Positions 55,213 through 63,723 of a DNA stretch of 64,000 bases are shown piece after piece. Each line of letters begins with the position of its first letter. Position 1 is the first letter of the stretch. The stretch is from contig NZ_CP068159.1 in NCBI RefSeq assembly GCF_016728505.1, positions 992,001-1,056,000 of the forward strand, read 5' to 3'. The position numbers were made by a program, and so were the translations under genes. Below the pieces are notes generated by a model that worked only from the letters and a program-made list of their open reading frames with translations, made no database searches and was not told the origin of the DNA. Source of the DNA: Corynebacterium riegelii (GTDB lineage Bacteria; Actinomycetota; Actinomycetes; Mycobacteriales; Mycobacteriaceae).

Positions 55213-56742
55213 ATGTCTTTCTTTTCCCGCAGCGCAATCATCGCGCCAAAGGAGTTTAATCGCTGGCTGATCCCGCCGGCAGCGCTGGCTATCCACCTGT
55301 CCATTGGCCAGGTCTACGCCTTCTCCGTGTTTAAGCGCCCAATGATGGAGCACTTCACCGTGGGTGAGGTTGCCGTCGGTTGGATCTTCTCCCTTGCCAT
55401 TTTGATGCTCGGTATTTCTTCCGCCCTGTTTGGCACGTGGGTTGAGCGAGTCGGACCGCGCGCGTCCATGGCAGTCTCTGGCGCCTTGTGGGTGGTTGGC
55501 TTCTTCGTGGCCACCATCGGCATTATGACGGGCCAGCTCTGGCTTGTTTATGTGGGCTACGGATTCATTGGCGGTATCGGCTTGGGCATTGGCTATATCT
55601 CCCCGGTGTCCACGCTGATGAAGTGGTTCCCTGACCGCCCGGGCCTGGCAACTGGCCTGGCCATCATGGGCTTCGGCGGCGGCGCGCTGATTGCGTCGCC
55701 GGTGTCCAACCGCATGATGGAGTTCTTCGGTGGCGGCGCTGAGGTTGCAAACCGTGCCGCTGGTCTGCAACCGACGTTTTTGACCCTGGCCATTCTCTAC
55801 CTGGTGGTTATCGCCCTGGGTGCGTACGCGATCCGCCTGCCGCACCCGGACTGGGCCCCGGCTGGCTTCGACCCGTCGAAGGTAAAGAAGTCCCCGCTGA
55901 AGACCGCGGGCAACGTCTCTGCTGCTAACGCAATCAAGACCCCGCAGTTCTGGTGCCTGTGGGTGATCCTGTTCTGCAACATCACCGCAGGCATTGGCAT
56001 CCTGGAAAACGCTGCGCCGATGATCCAGGACTTCTTCCCGGCAATTACCGCAGGCGCTGCAGCTGGCTTCGTGGGTCTGCTTTCCCTGACCAACATGGGT
56101 GGCCGCTTCGTGTGGTCCACGCTGTCTGACATCATTGGCCGCAAGAACATCTACATGGTGTACCTGGGCCTGGGCCTGCTGCTCTATCTGGCACTGGCTA
56201 CGGCAGGCGCAGCCAACCTGGCCATCTTCGTGATTTGTGCGCTGATCATCCTGTCCTTCTACGGCGGTGGCTTTGCAACGATCCCGGCGTACCTGCGCGA
56301 CCTCTTCGGCGTCTACCAGGTCGGCGCTATCCATGGCCGCCTGCTCACTGCATGGTCCGCAGCGGGTGTGGCTGGCCCGCTGATTGTCAACATGGTTGTG
56401 GAGTCCCAGGCGGCACGCGGCAACGAGGGTCCGGAGCTCTACAGGCTGTCCCTGTTCATCATGTGTGGCCTGCTGGCTGTTGGTTTGATTGCAAACCTGC
56501 TTGTTCGCCCGGTTGCTGAGCGCTGGATGGAGGATCCGGAAGTGGTGAAGGCTAAGGCTGACGCTGACCGCCAGTCCGTTCTGGATGCGGAGACCGAGGC
56601 AGAGCGCGACGGTCACGCTAACGGTTACTCCGGTGGCGTCCATGCAACGGTGTCCATGGTGCTCGCGCTGTTCATCGGTGCGTCCCTGCTTTACGGCCTG
56701 TGGGAGACCATTGTGAAGGCGTCTGGCATGTTCATTGGCTAG
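55213..56742 (+). CDS. OFA-family MFS transporter (oxalate/formate antiporter-like)
   Basis: A 509-residue major-facilitator protein with 12 predicted helices and the OFA signature LSIGQVYAFSVFKRPMMEHF near residue 34. A long loop between helices 6 and 7 and a His/Glu-containing C-terminal loop before the last helix are visible. Substrate cannot be read from sequence; the FNT channel and fdhD nearby suggest formate or a related small acid. Monocistronic between two terminators. Confidence 0.85.
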   Translation: MSFFSRSAIIAPKEFNRWLIPPAALAIHLSIGQVYAFSVFKRPMMEHFTVGEVAVGWIFSLAILMLGISSALFGTWVERVGPRASMAVSGALWVVGFFVATIGIMTGQLWLVYVGYGFIGGIGLGIGYISPVSTLMKWFPDRPGLATGLAIMGFGGGALIASPVSNRMMEFFGGGAEVANRAAGLQPTFLTLAILYLVVIALGAYAIRLPHPDWAPAGFDPSKVKKSPLKTAGNVSAANAIKTPQFWCLWVILFCNITAGIGILENAAPMIQDFFPAITAGAAAGFVGLLSLTNMGGRFVWSTLSDIIGRKNIYMVYLGLGLLLYLALATAGAANLAIFVICALIILSFYGGGFATIPAYLRDLFGVYQVGAIHGRLLTAWSAAGVAGPLIVNMVVESQAARGNEGPELYRLSLFIMCGLLAVGLIANLLVRPVAERWMEDPEVVKAKADADRQSVLDAETEAERDGHANGYSGGVHATVSMVLALFIGASLLYGLWETIVKASGMFIG

Positions 56743-56755
56743 GTAGCTTCTTCTG

Positions 56756-56787
56756 AGCGGTCCGCACGTTGGTGTGGGCCGCTTTTT
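56756..56787 (+). terminator. Terminator after the OFA transporter
   Basis: A 12-bp stem (AGCGGTCCGCAC with GTGTGGGCCGCT) and TTTTTC. Confidence 0.85.
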
Positions 56788-57010
56788 CTTTGCTTTTAGA
56801 TGTAACGAGAGTGGTCTGATGGGTCTGGTGGGGTTGTGTTTCGGCGCCTAAATGTGAGGTTGGTCACAGTAATTTTGATGGCGACCTGCGGCTTTGATAG
56901 TTTTTGGCCGAAAAATGGGGTTTGTGTGTGTGATCCGTCTTTAAGGTACTAAGCACAGTTCTTAACGACGCTTACAACGCACCAGCAAGAGTTCCGGAAA
57001 GGGGGCGAAC
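56788..57010 (+). other. Non-coding region before the HNH gene
   Basis: No gene seen. The region is AT-richer than average. A ribosome site AAAGGGGG (56998-57005) precedes ATG 57011; no confident promoter could be picked. Confidence 0.4.
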
Positions 57011-58615
57011 ATGGCATCAGAATTGACGCGTTTGGTAGAAACGCTCGGCGCTGCGATGCTGCAGATCCGCGACATGTTCGCCGATCCGGACCAGGTACAG
57101 TTTGTGGACGTGCACGAGGACATGGAGCGCCTCGAAGGGTTCATTGCGGCAAAGGGTTTGATTGATGCCTCGTTTGCCGCGATCTGTGAGCGCGATGAGG
57201 CCGGGCGTCTGGTTGGCGCAAAGCATGCCACTGCGTATTTGAAGGAGCGCCTCGGCTGCAGCCCGAAGGATGCGTATGACCGGCTCGCTAGGGGACGGGA
57301 TTTGTTTGGGGAGCCGGTGGTTCCGGAGGGAGATGATCTCTTCGGTGGCGCTGAGGCTGAGGCTGAGGCTGGTGCTGATGCTGGCGCTGATGCTGGTGCT
57401 GATGAGGAGGCGCAGCGCCAGGCTCGCGAGGCTGAGCAGGAGCGGCAGCGCCAGGAAGAGCGTGAGCGCGCACGCAAGGCGCAGAAGGAGGCCCGCCGGC
57501 GTGCGGAGAAGATCAACGCCGCCAAACAGGAGGCGATTCGCCAGGAGCTCGACGAGCTTGTGAAAGAGGCGCTCGGGGAGCGCCTGCGCCTGCTCAATGA
57601 CGCGCTGCGTGAGGCCGATTCTCGCGACGTCGTGGACCTGCGTCGCTTGGTCCGCGGGTGGGTTGATCGTGAGAACCGTCGTGCGCGCCGTGGCGGGCTG
57701 AACCCCAACGTGGGTATGGAGCACCGCGCAGTCACGTTTGGCCGGCAGCGCTCGGACGGTAACTATGACGTCCGCATGGTCCTGCCTGCAAGCGACATGG
57801 CGCTGTTCAAGGCCTACCTGGACCGAGGGTTGGCACCCAACTCGAATCTGCCGGAAGGGGTGGAAGACTACAGGACGCCGACGCAGCGTCGATACGACCA
57901 GTTCTCCCGGATGCTCAGGCACGTGGAACACTGCGACAAGCCTGCCACTGACCGTGGTTGCGCCTCAGTTGTGGTGTCGGTGACGCTTGACCAGCTTGCA
58001 AACGCTGACGCGCACACCAAGTTCCAAAGCAATACCGGCATCGAGCTTTCAGCCTTCGACCTAGTTCGGCTCGGCATGGGTGGCACCCCGGACTTTGTCC
58101 TTACTATCGACGCCGCAACGTCCATCCCCCTAAACCTCTACCGCACCCATCGCACGGCCTCGATCGAGCAACGCATTACCCTGCTCGCAGTCCATGGGGT
58201 GTGTGCCTGGGCGGGATGCAATGTGCCGCTGAGCGAAAGCGAAGCGCACCACATCACGTCCTGGATCAGAGGCGGAAACACCGACATAGGCAACCTAGCA
58301 CCGCTGTGTAGACACCATCACCGGCGCAACAATGACCACCAAGACAACCGTTACAACACCAGTCACGTGGAATCGGAACCTGGAACCGGCAGGGTTGGGT
58401 TGCGGCGAGATGCTGGTAGTGCGCTTGAGTTCAACACCTCAGCCGGGGCAGAGCAGGCTGCGGCTACCAAGCTTCGGCGAAAGTACCGTGCCCGAAGCGA
58501 CGTGAGTGGCAGTGGCAGTGGCAGTGGCAGTGGTGATTCGGGTGACGCTGCAGAACCACCCGGCTCACCAGGATTTAGGGGTGAGGAACAGGACTACGCC
58601 AGCTCGCCAGCGTAG
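57011..58615 (+). CDS. DUF222/HNH endonuclease-type protein
   Basis: A 534-residue member of the actinobacterial 13E12/DUF222-HNH family. The N-terminus is helical; residues about 115-205 are a long Ala/Glu/Arg/Gln coiled coil that includes tandem (EA/GADA) codon repeats at 57351-57402. The C-terminal HNH motif is intact: CAWAGCNVPLSESEAHHITSW and NLAPLCRHHHRRNN, with Cys and His residues for metal binding. A Ser-Gly repeat tail (58504-58535) follows. Members occur in several copies per genome and may be mobile; no partner gene is seen. Convergent with fdhD, 22-nt overlap. Confidence 0.82.
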   Translation: MASELTRLVETLGAAMLQIRDMFADPDQVQFVDVHEDMERLEGFIAAKGLIDASFAAICERDEAGRLVGAKHATAYLKERLGCSPKDAYDRLARGRDLFGEPVVPEGDDLFGGAEAEAEAGADAGADAGADEEAQRQAREAEQERQRQEERERARKAQKEARRRAEKINAAKQEAIRQELDELVKEALGERLRLLNDALREADSRDVVDLRRLVRGWVDRENRRARRGGLNPNVGMEHRAVTFGRQRSDGNYDVRMVLPASDMALFKAYLDRGLAPNSNLPEGVEDYRTPTQRRYDQFSRMLRHVEHCDKPATDRGCASVVVSVTLDQLANADAHTKFQSNTGIELSAFDLVRLGMGGTPDFVLTIDAATSIPLNLYRTHRTASIEQRITLLAVHGVCAWAGCNVPLSESEAHHITSWIRGGNTDIGNLAPLCRHHHRRNNDHQDNRYNTSHVESEPGTGRVGLRRDAGSALEFNTSAGAEQAAATKLRRKYRARSDVSGSGSGSGSGDSGDAAEPPGSPGFRGEEQDYASSPA

Positions 58616-59421
58616 AGATTGAAACGGTCACCGCGGGTGAACCCGGCAAGCGCCATGTTTGCCTCGCGCGCGAGTTCGACCGCAAGCGACGAAGCGGCAG
58701 AGACCGCCACCAAGGCAGGAAAGCCCGCCATGGCTGCCTTTTGCACGAGTTCGAAGGAGGCGCGTGAGCTCATGACAAGGATGAGGTTGTGGGCCGGGAG
58801 GGCGTCGTTAAGCAGCAAGTGCCCAATGACCTTATCGGCGGCGTTGTGGCGGCCGATGTCCTCGCGCACCACGATCAGGTTGCCCTCAAGATCGAAGGCA
58901 CCTGCCGCATGGATGCCGCCGGTTTTGCGGAACTGCTGCTGGTGCTCAGCCAGGCGATCGGGCAGCGACATGACCAGCTCCGGGTCCAGCTTGATCGGCT
59001 GAATCGGTGCGTGCGTGCGGTGCAAAAGCTCCGAAATGGACTGGGTGCCGCACACCCCGCAGGCGCTGGTGGTGGGGGTCAGGCGGATAAAGTCCGGGGT
59101 CAGCGGCTTCGCGCTTGGCGCAAGGTCAATGTCGAGCAGGTTGTAGGTGTTCGTGCCCTCCGGGTTTTGTGAGCCGGCGCAGTAGCGTGCCGTGATCAGA
59201 TCCTCGGCGCGCTTAATCAGGCCCTCCGCGTACAGCCATCCGTGGGCGAGCTCAATGTCGTGGCCGGGGGTGCGCATGGTGGTGTTGATGGTCTCCCCAC
59301 CTGCGCGAAGCTCTAGCGGTTCCTCGACTGTCACGGTGTCGGCGCGGGTGTCGGTGACAAACCCGCATTCCGGCTTGCGGGTGACCTTGGTAACTGCGAA
59401 GCGGCGATTAATCCTGCTCAT
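58594..59421 (-). CDS. fdhD: Formate dehydrogenase accessory sulfurtransferase FdhD
   Basis: Transfers sulfur from IscS to the molybdenum cofactor of formate dehydrogenase. The 275-residue protein has the CGVCG loop cysteines (C121, C124) in SACGVCGTQS, the RTPGHDIELAHGWLYAEGLI segment and the VREDIGRHNAADKVIG motif. In C. glutamicum I recall the order fdhD, a DUF6457 gene and fdhF; here fdhF does not follow the DUF6457 gene and is not in the window. Confidence 0.93.
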   Translation of the reverse strand: MSRINRRFAVTKVTRKPECGFVTDTRADTVTVEEPLELRAGGETINTTMRTPGHDIELAHGWLYAEGLIKRAEDLITARYCAGSQNPEGTNTYNLLDIDLAPSAKPLTPDFIRLTPTTSACGVCGTQSISELLHRTHAPIQPIKLDPELVMSLPDRLAEHQQQFRKTGGIHAAGAFDLEGNLIVVREDIGRHNAADKVIGHLLLNDALPAHNLILVMSSRASFELVQKAAMAGFPALVAVSAASSLAVELAREANMALAGFTRGDRFNLYAGELA

Positions 59422-59424
59422 AGG

Positions 59425-59694
59425 CTATTTCTTGTAGTTGTCCACCATGGTTTCGACGCGCTCGATGAGGGAGTGAATCTCCTGCGCATCCGCACCCTTG
59501 GCGCCGGCCGCCAGGCCGACGATGAACGCCGTAGTCGGTGCCGCGGGGCGGGAAGGCCCGTTGTGAGCCACCGCGGCGGTCAGATCCAAAATGTCGCCGA
59601 CAAGCTCCTGGACCAGTTGCGGGTTGGCGCCCAGCTCCTCAGCAACGGTGTGCAGCCAAACGTGGGTGGTGTGAAGCGATTCCTTTTCAGCCAT
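59425..59694 (-). CDS. DUF6457 protein
   Basis: An 89-residue soluble, helical protein with TTAFIVGLAAGAKGADAQEI and a charged end (LIERVETMVDNYKK). ATG 59694 is chosen at the start of the conserved part; the open frame further upstream overlaps the divergent promoter region. It precedes fdhD by three bases, so it is cotranscribed with it and probably belongs to formate dehydrogenase maturation or regulation (inference). Confidence 0.7.
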   Translation of the reverse strand: MAEKESLHTTHVWLHTVAEELGANPQLVQELVGDILDLTAAVAHNGPSRPAAPTTAFIVGLAAGAKGADAQEIHSLIERVETMVDNYKK

Positions 59695-59895
59695 GCGACC
59701 GACTCTAGACCCGTTTTCTCCCCCCGCAAGCCTCGACCGAGCCGACCAGCGCGAATGCTGGTTATCCACAGGGAAGGCCGGGCGGTATCCACAGGCTGCG
59801 CGCTTGGCCCCTTGGCCGTGTGGGGGCCGCCCTATATAACTAAAGCCACTGCGGCGAAACCGCAGCTGACAAAACACATAAAAGAGGGGGTAACC
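59695..59895. promoter_or_regulatory. Divergent promoter region, DUF6457-fdhD and DUF2786 genes
   Basis: About 200 bp without a gene. CCCTATATAACT (59829-59840) is the best -10-like sequence for the plus strand, followed by a hairpin CTGCGG-CGAAA-CCGCAG (59850-59866). No -35 at standard spacing. Confidence 0.45.
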
Positions 59896-60612
59896 ATGCA
59901 AAACATTGACAAGATCAAGGACAAGGTGCAGAAGCTGCTGAACCAGGCGGCAGACAGGGAGGGGACGCCGGAGGGGGACTCGTTCTACGCCAAAGCGTTT
60001 CGGCTCATGGCCACCTACGGCTTTGATGAGCGCGACTTGACGTCGCCCGATGAAGGGGACGAGGTGATCCACAAAATCTTCGTCATCTCTGGGCCGTACA
60101 GTGACATGCAGGCGCGCCTGCTGCTGGCCATCTCGGGGGCGCTGCACTGCGTCGGGTTCATGAGGTCAGTTCCCAACTCCACGCGTGCGGAAAACGTGAC
60201 TGTCTTTGGTCTCAAGCGCCACATCGAGCGCGTTGGCATGCTCTACAGCCTGTTGGTGCCGGTGATGTTCGCCGGCGCGAAACGGCTCACCTCGCAGGAG
60301 GTCCGCGGCTCTGTCGTGGTGCGCCGCCGCTCGTTCATGACCGGCTTTGCAACAAAAATTGGGGAGCGCCTCGCTGAGGCGGAAGATACGGTGGCTGCCA
60401 AGGATGGGGGTTATGGGCTTGTGCTTATGGACGACCACCTGGCCGCCGAAGCCGCCCGCGATAGCTATGCCGAGGAGCATGGTTTGGTCTTTGGCAGCGG
60501 CCGCCGCACCCGCACTTATGACGCCAACGCTTACTATCGGGGGATGGATGCGGGCGCCTTGACCGACCTTGGGCAAACCCGTGTGCAGTCCCGCCCGGCG
60601 CTGCCGTTCTAG
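59896..60612 (+). CDS. DUF2786 domain protein
   Basis: A 238-residue soluble protein. The N-terminal 40 residues match DUF2786 (KVQKLLNQAADREGTPEGDS, then AKAFRLMATYGFDERDL). The rest has a helical domain with RSFMTGFATKIGERLAEAED, similar to the family's second region, and a basic C-terminus. ATG 59896 has AGAGGGGG upstream; the longer open frame from 59473 is antisense to the DUF6457 gene and rejected. Function of the family is unknown. Confidence 0.8.
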   Translation: MQNIDKIKDKVQKLLNQAADREGTPEGDSFYAKAFRLMATYGFDERDLTSPDEGDEVIHKIFVISGPYSDMQARLLLAISGALHCVGFMRSVPNSTRAENVTVFGLKRHIERVGMLYSLLVPVMFAGAKRLTSQEVRGSVVVRRRSFMTGFATKIGERLAEAEDTVAAKDGGYGLVLMDDHLAAEAARDSYAEEHGLVFGSGRRTRTYDANAYYRGMDAGALTDLGQTRVQSRPALPF

Positions 60613-60898
60613 TTAGCTTTCAACTACTGCGAACAGCGGCTGGTGGGATTTGGTTTTGGGGGTCGGTGTCGGGTAAGTTGTTCCGACGGACTTATGTCCG
60701 GAAAGATTTTTGCACATCCAACTTTGTTGCAGGCCCCCCGCCGAAATGCGGACCGCGTGCAAGGGTGGCGGCGAGCGCCTCACGTTATTGAGCGTGGGGA
60801 GCGTCAAGTAGCCCCCGACAGATCACGCGGAAAACGCGATCACGCTTGCGTGGTCAGGTGGGTTAGGGAACCGCAACGAGAAAGGGAACCGGTCTCTT
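60613..60898 (+). promoter_or_regulatory. Structured leader region of the rpsH block
   Basis: No gene. Three hairpins are visible: CGGAC-TTAT-GTCCG with AAAGATTTTT (60686-60710), CCTCACG with CGTGGGG (60779-60800) and GATCACGC with GCGTGGTC (60822-60855). GAAAGGGAA precedes the start. The first may be a terminator or pause; the others may form a ribosomal protein leader (inference). Confidence 0.4.
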
Positions 60899-61297
60899 AT
60901 GACCATGACTGATCCGATCGCGGACATGCTGTCCCGCGTGCGCAACGCCGCACATGCTCAGCATGACACCGTGGCTATGCCGTCCTCCAAGATCAAGGCA
61001 AGCATTGCTGAGATCTTGAAGCAGGAAGGCTACATCGAAGACTACAAGGTTGAGGATGAGAAGGTTGGCAAGAAGCTGACCCTTAACCTCAAGTACGGCC
61101 CGACCCGTGAGGCTGCCATCGCTGGCCTGCGTCGCGTGTCCAAGCCGGGTCTGCGCGTGTACGCAAAGTCCAACGACCTGCCGCAGGTGCTCGGTGGCCT
61201 GGGCGTGGCTATCATCTCCACGTCCCACGGTCTGCTGACTGACCGCCAGGCACAAGAGAAGGGTGTAGGCGGGGAAGTCCTCGCTTACGTCTGGTAA
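60899..61297 (+). CDS. rpsH: 30S ribosomal protein S8
   Basis: 16S rRNA-binding protein and autogenous regulator of the spc operon in E. coli. 132 residues beginning [17 protein letters not shown] and ending in the conserved [20 protein letters not shown] (then VW). AAAGGG precedes ATG 60899. First gene of the third ribosomal block; rpsN (S14) is not present before it. Confidence 0.98.
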   Translation: MTMTDPIADMLSRVRNAAHAQHDTVAMPSSKIKASIAEILKQEGYIEDYKVEDEKVGKKLTLNLKYGPTREAAIAGLRRVSKPGLRVYAKSNDLPQVLGGLGVAIISTSHGLLTDRQAQEKGVGGEVLAYVW

Positions 61298-61315
61298 AGG
61301 GAGGTTGGAAGACTT

Positions 61316-61852
61316 ATGTCGCGTGTAGGTAAAGAACCCATCGCTATCCCGAACGGCGTTGAGGCGAAGATTGACGGTCAGGCTGTTGAGGTGAAGGGCC
61401 CGAAGGGCACCCTGAGCCTGGAGCTGCCGGAGCCGATCACCGCTTCCGTCGAGGACAATCAGATTGTGGTATCCCGTCCGGATGACCACCGCACCAACCG
61501 TGCTCTGCACGGTCTGTCCCGCTCCCTGGTGAACAACCTGGTTGTTGGCGTGACCGAGGGCTACAAGATCAACATGGAGATCTTTGGCGTTGGCTACCGT
61601 GTGCAGCAGAAGGGTAAGGACCTTGAGTTCTCCCTCGGCTACTCGCACCCGATCCTGATCGAGGCTCCGGAAGGCGTCTCCTTCGCAGTGGACGGCAACA
61701 CCAAGTTCTCCATCGAGGGCATTGACAAGCAGCAGGTTGGCCAGATCGCGGCGAACATCCGCCGCCTTCGCAAGGATGATCCTTACAAGGGTAAGGGCAT
61801 CCGCTACGAGGGTGAGCAGGTCCGTCGCAAGGTCGGAAAGACGGGTAAGTAA
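61316..61852 (+). CDS. rplF: 50S ribosomal protein L6
   Basis: Large-subunit protein near the GTPase centre. 178 residues: [20 protein letters not shown] at the start, [20 protein letters not shown], and the C-terminal [20 protein letters not shown] signature. AGGGAGG precedes ATG 61316. Confidence 0.98.
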   Translation: MSRVGKEPIAIPNGVEAKIDGQAVEVKGPKGTLSLELPEPITASVEDNQIVVSRPDDHRTNRALHGLSRSLVNNLVVGVTEGYKINMEIFGVGYRVQQKGKDLEFSLGYSHPILIEAPEGVSFAVDGNTKFSIEGIDKQQVGQIAANIRRLRKDDPYKGKGIRYEGEQVRRKVGKTGK

Positions 61853-61854
61853 TC

Positions 61855-62259
61855 ATGAGCAATACTGCAGAGAACACCAAGCGCACCCCGGTGGGCAAGG
61901 ACATCTCGTCCCGCCGCCGCGAGGCCCGCGCACGTCGCCACTACCGCATCCGCAAGACCCTGCGCGGCACCCCGGAGACCCCGCGTCTCGTTGTGCACCG
62001 CTCGTCTCGCCACATCCACGTCCAGGTCATCGACGACCTTGCGGGCCACACCCTGGCTTCCGCATCCTCCATCGAGGCGGACGTGCGCAACCTGGAGGGC
62101 GACAAGAAGGACAAGGCTGCCAAGGTTGGCCAGCTCATCGCTGAGCGCGCCAAGGCTGCGGGCATCGAGACCATCGTCTTCGACCGTGGCGGCTACAAGT
62201 ACCACGGCCGCGTTGCGGCTCTGGCTGAAGCAGCTCGTGAAGGTGGTCTGAAGTTCTAA
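61855..62259 (+). CDS. rplR: 50S ribosomal protein L18
   Basis: 5S rRNA-binding protein. 134 residues, with [20 protein letters not shown], the [20 protein letters not shown] segment and [20 protein letters not shown] at the end. Starts two bases after rplF. Confidence 0.97.
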   Translation: MSNTAENTKRTPVGKDISSRRREARARRHYRIRKTLRGTPETPRLVVHRSSRHIHVQVIDDLAGHTLASASSIEADVRNLEGDKKDKAAKVGQLIAERAKAAGIETIVFDRGGYKYHGRVAALAEAAREGGLKF

Positions 62260-62299
62260 TGATCACTGCAATCATCACCATCAACGGAAGGATCGCGTA

Positions 62300-62929
62300 A
62301 TGGCCGAACGTGAACGGCGTGACGGCGGGCGCTCCGCCGACAACCAGAACAACAACCGCGGAGAGCGTGGTGGCCGCGGCCGCCGCGATGACCGCCGCAA
62401 CCAGAACGATGATCGCGACAAGTACATTGAGCGCGTCATCACCATCAACCGTGTGGCTAAGACCGTTAAGGGTGGCCGCAACATGTCCTTCACCGCGCTC
62501 GTGGTGGTAGGCGACGGCCAGGGCATGGTCGGCGTCGGCTACGGCAAGGCGAAGGAAGTTCCGGCTGCAATCCAGAAGGGTGCTGAGGAGGCTCGCAAGA
62601 ACTTCTTCCGCGTCCCGATGATTGGCGGCACCATCCCGCACCCGGTCCAGGCAGAAGAAGCTGCTGGCATCGTGATGCTGCGCCCGGCTGCTCCGGGTAC
62701 CGGTGTCATCGCCGGTGGCGCTGTCCGCCCGGTGCTGGAGTGCGCTGGTGTCCAGGACATCCTGGCGAAGTCCCTTGGTTCCGACAACGCTCTGAACGTT
62801 GTCCAGGCAACCGTTGCAGGCCTGAAGCAGCTCGTGCGCCCTGAAGAGGTTGCAGCGAAGCGCGGCAAGTCTGTCGAGGACGTCGCTCCGGCCCGTATGC
62901 TGCGCGCTCGCGCAGGTCAGGAGGCGTAA
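62300..62929 (+). CDS. rpsE: 30S ribosomal protein S5
   Basis: Decoding-fidelity protein. 209 residues with an Arg/Asn/Gly-rich N-terminal extension of about 35 residues usual in actinobacteria, then [20 protein letters not shown] and the [20 protein letters not shown] motif. Wild type by eye at spectinomycin positions. AACGGAAGG upstream. Confidence 0.97.
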   Translation: MAERERRDGGRSADNQNNNRGERGGRGRRDDRRNQNDDRDKYIERVITINRVAKTVKGGRNMSFTALVVVGDGQGMVGVGYGKAKEVPAAIQKGAEEARKNFFRVPMIGGTIPHPVQAEEAAGIVMLRPAAPGTGVIAGGAVRPVLECAGVQDILAKSLGSDNALNVVQATVAGLKQLVRPEEVAAKRGKSVEDVAPARMLRARAGQEA

Positions 62930-62934
62930 GAGCA

Positions 62935-63120
62935 ATGGCACTGAGGATTACGTTGCACCACGGCAAGGTGGGCGAGAAGCCGGTTACCCGCAAGAACCTG
63001 GAGGCTCTGGGTCTGCGCAAGATCGGCCAGTCTGTTGTTAAGAAGGACAACGCTGCAACCCGCGGCCAGATCCTGAAGGTGCGCCACCTGGTCACCGTCG
63101 AAGAAGTAGCAGGGGAGTAG
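62935..63120 (+). CDS. rpmD: 50S ribosomal protein L30
   Basis: Small globular large-subunit protein, 61 residues, with LRITLHHGKVGEKPVTRKNL and the GLRKIGQSVVKKDNAATRGQ core. Five bases after rpsE; rplO starts 7 bases after it. Confidence 0.97.
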   Translation: MALRITLHHGKVGEKPVTRKNLEALGLRKIGQSVVKKDNAATRGQILKVRHLVTVEEVAGE

Positions 63121-63127
63121 ATAGCAC

Positions 63128-63613
63128 ATGGCTGACATCATTAAACTCCATGATCTGCGCCCAGCAAAGGGTGCAAACAAGCCGAAGCAGCGCGTCGGCC
63201 GTGGTGAAGCTGGCAAGGGCGGCAAGACCGCCGGCCGCGGCACCAAGGGCACCAAGGCACGCAACCAGGTTTCGGCAGCGTTTGAGGGTGGCCAGATGCC
63301 GCTTCACATGCGCCTGCCGAAGCTGAAGGGCTTCAAGAACCCGAACCGTGTCGAGTTCCAGGTTGTCAACGTTGCTGACCTGGCTAAGGCATTCCCGGAG
63401 GGCGGCCAGATCGCCATTGCAGACATCGTTGCTGCTGGCCTGGTTCGCGCGAAGGAGCCGGTGAAGGTTCTGGGCAACGGCGACATCAACGTCAAGTTGG
63501 ACGTCACCGCAACCAAGTTCTCCAAGTCTGCGGTTGAGAAGATCGAGGCTGCTGGCGGCTCCGCCACCACCGAAGACTTCCGCCCGCGTTCCGCGGAGAA
63601 GAAGGCTGACTAA
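63128..63613 (+). CDS. rplO: 50S ribosomal protein L15
   Basis: Large-subunit assembly protein. 161 residues with [20 protein letters not shown] and the [20 protein letters not shown] motif. Last gene of the block; secY, which follows rplO in many bacteria, is not seen before the terminator and the minus-strand gene beyond it. Confidence 0.97.
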   Translation: MADIIKLHDLRPAKGANKPKQRVGRGEAGKGGKTAGRGTKGTKARNQVSAAFEGGQMPLHMRLPKLKGFKNPNRVEFQVVNVADLAKAFPEGGQIAIADIVAAGLVRAKEPVKVLGNGDINVKLDVTATKFSKSAVEKIEAAGGSATTEDFRPRSAEKKAD

Positions 63614-63634
63614 TCCAGCTAGCCTAAAGGCATA

Positions 63635-63678
63635 GGCCCGGCTGCTGAAGCAATTGCTTTGGCTGGCCGGGCTTTTTG
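63635..63678 (+). terminator. Terminator after rplO
   Basis: GCCCGGC (63636-63642) pairs with GCCGGGC (63666-63672), with an inner AGCAA/TTGCT stem, followed by TTTTT. Confidence 0.85.
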
Positions 63679-63723
63679 CTTACTTAACCCTATTTAGCTG
63701 CAGAAGGGGTGAAGCAGCAAAAA

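Noticed and set aside
57351..57402. Codon repeat in the HNH gene as a sign of a broken gene
   Set aside because: The repeat keeps the frame and lies in a low-complexity coiled coil; the HNH motif downstream is intact.
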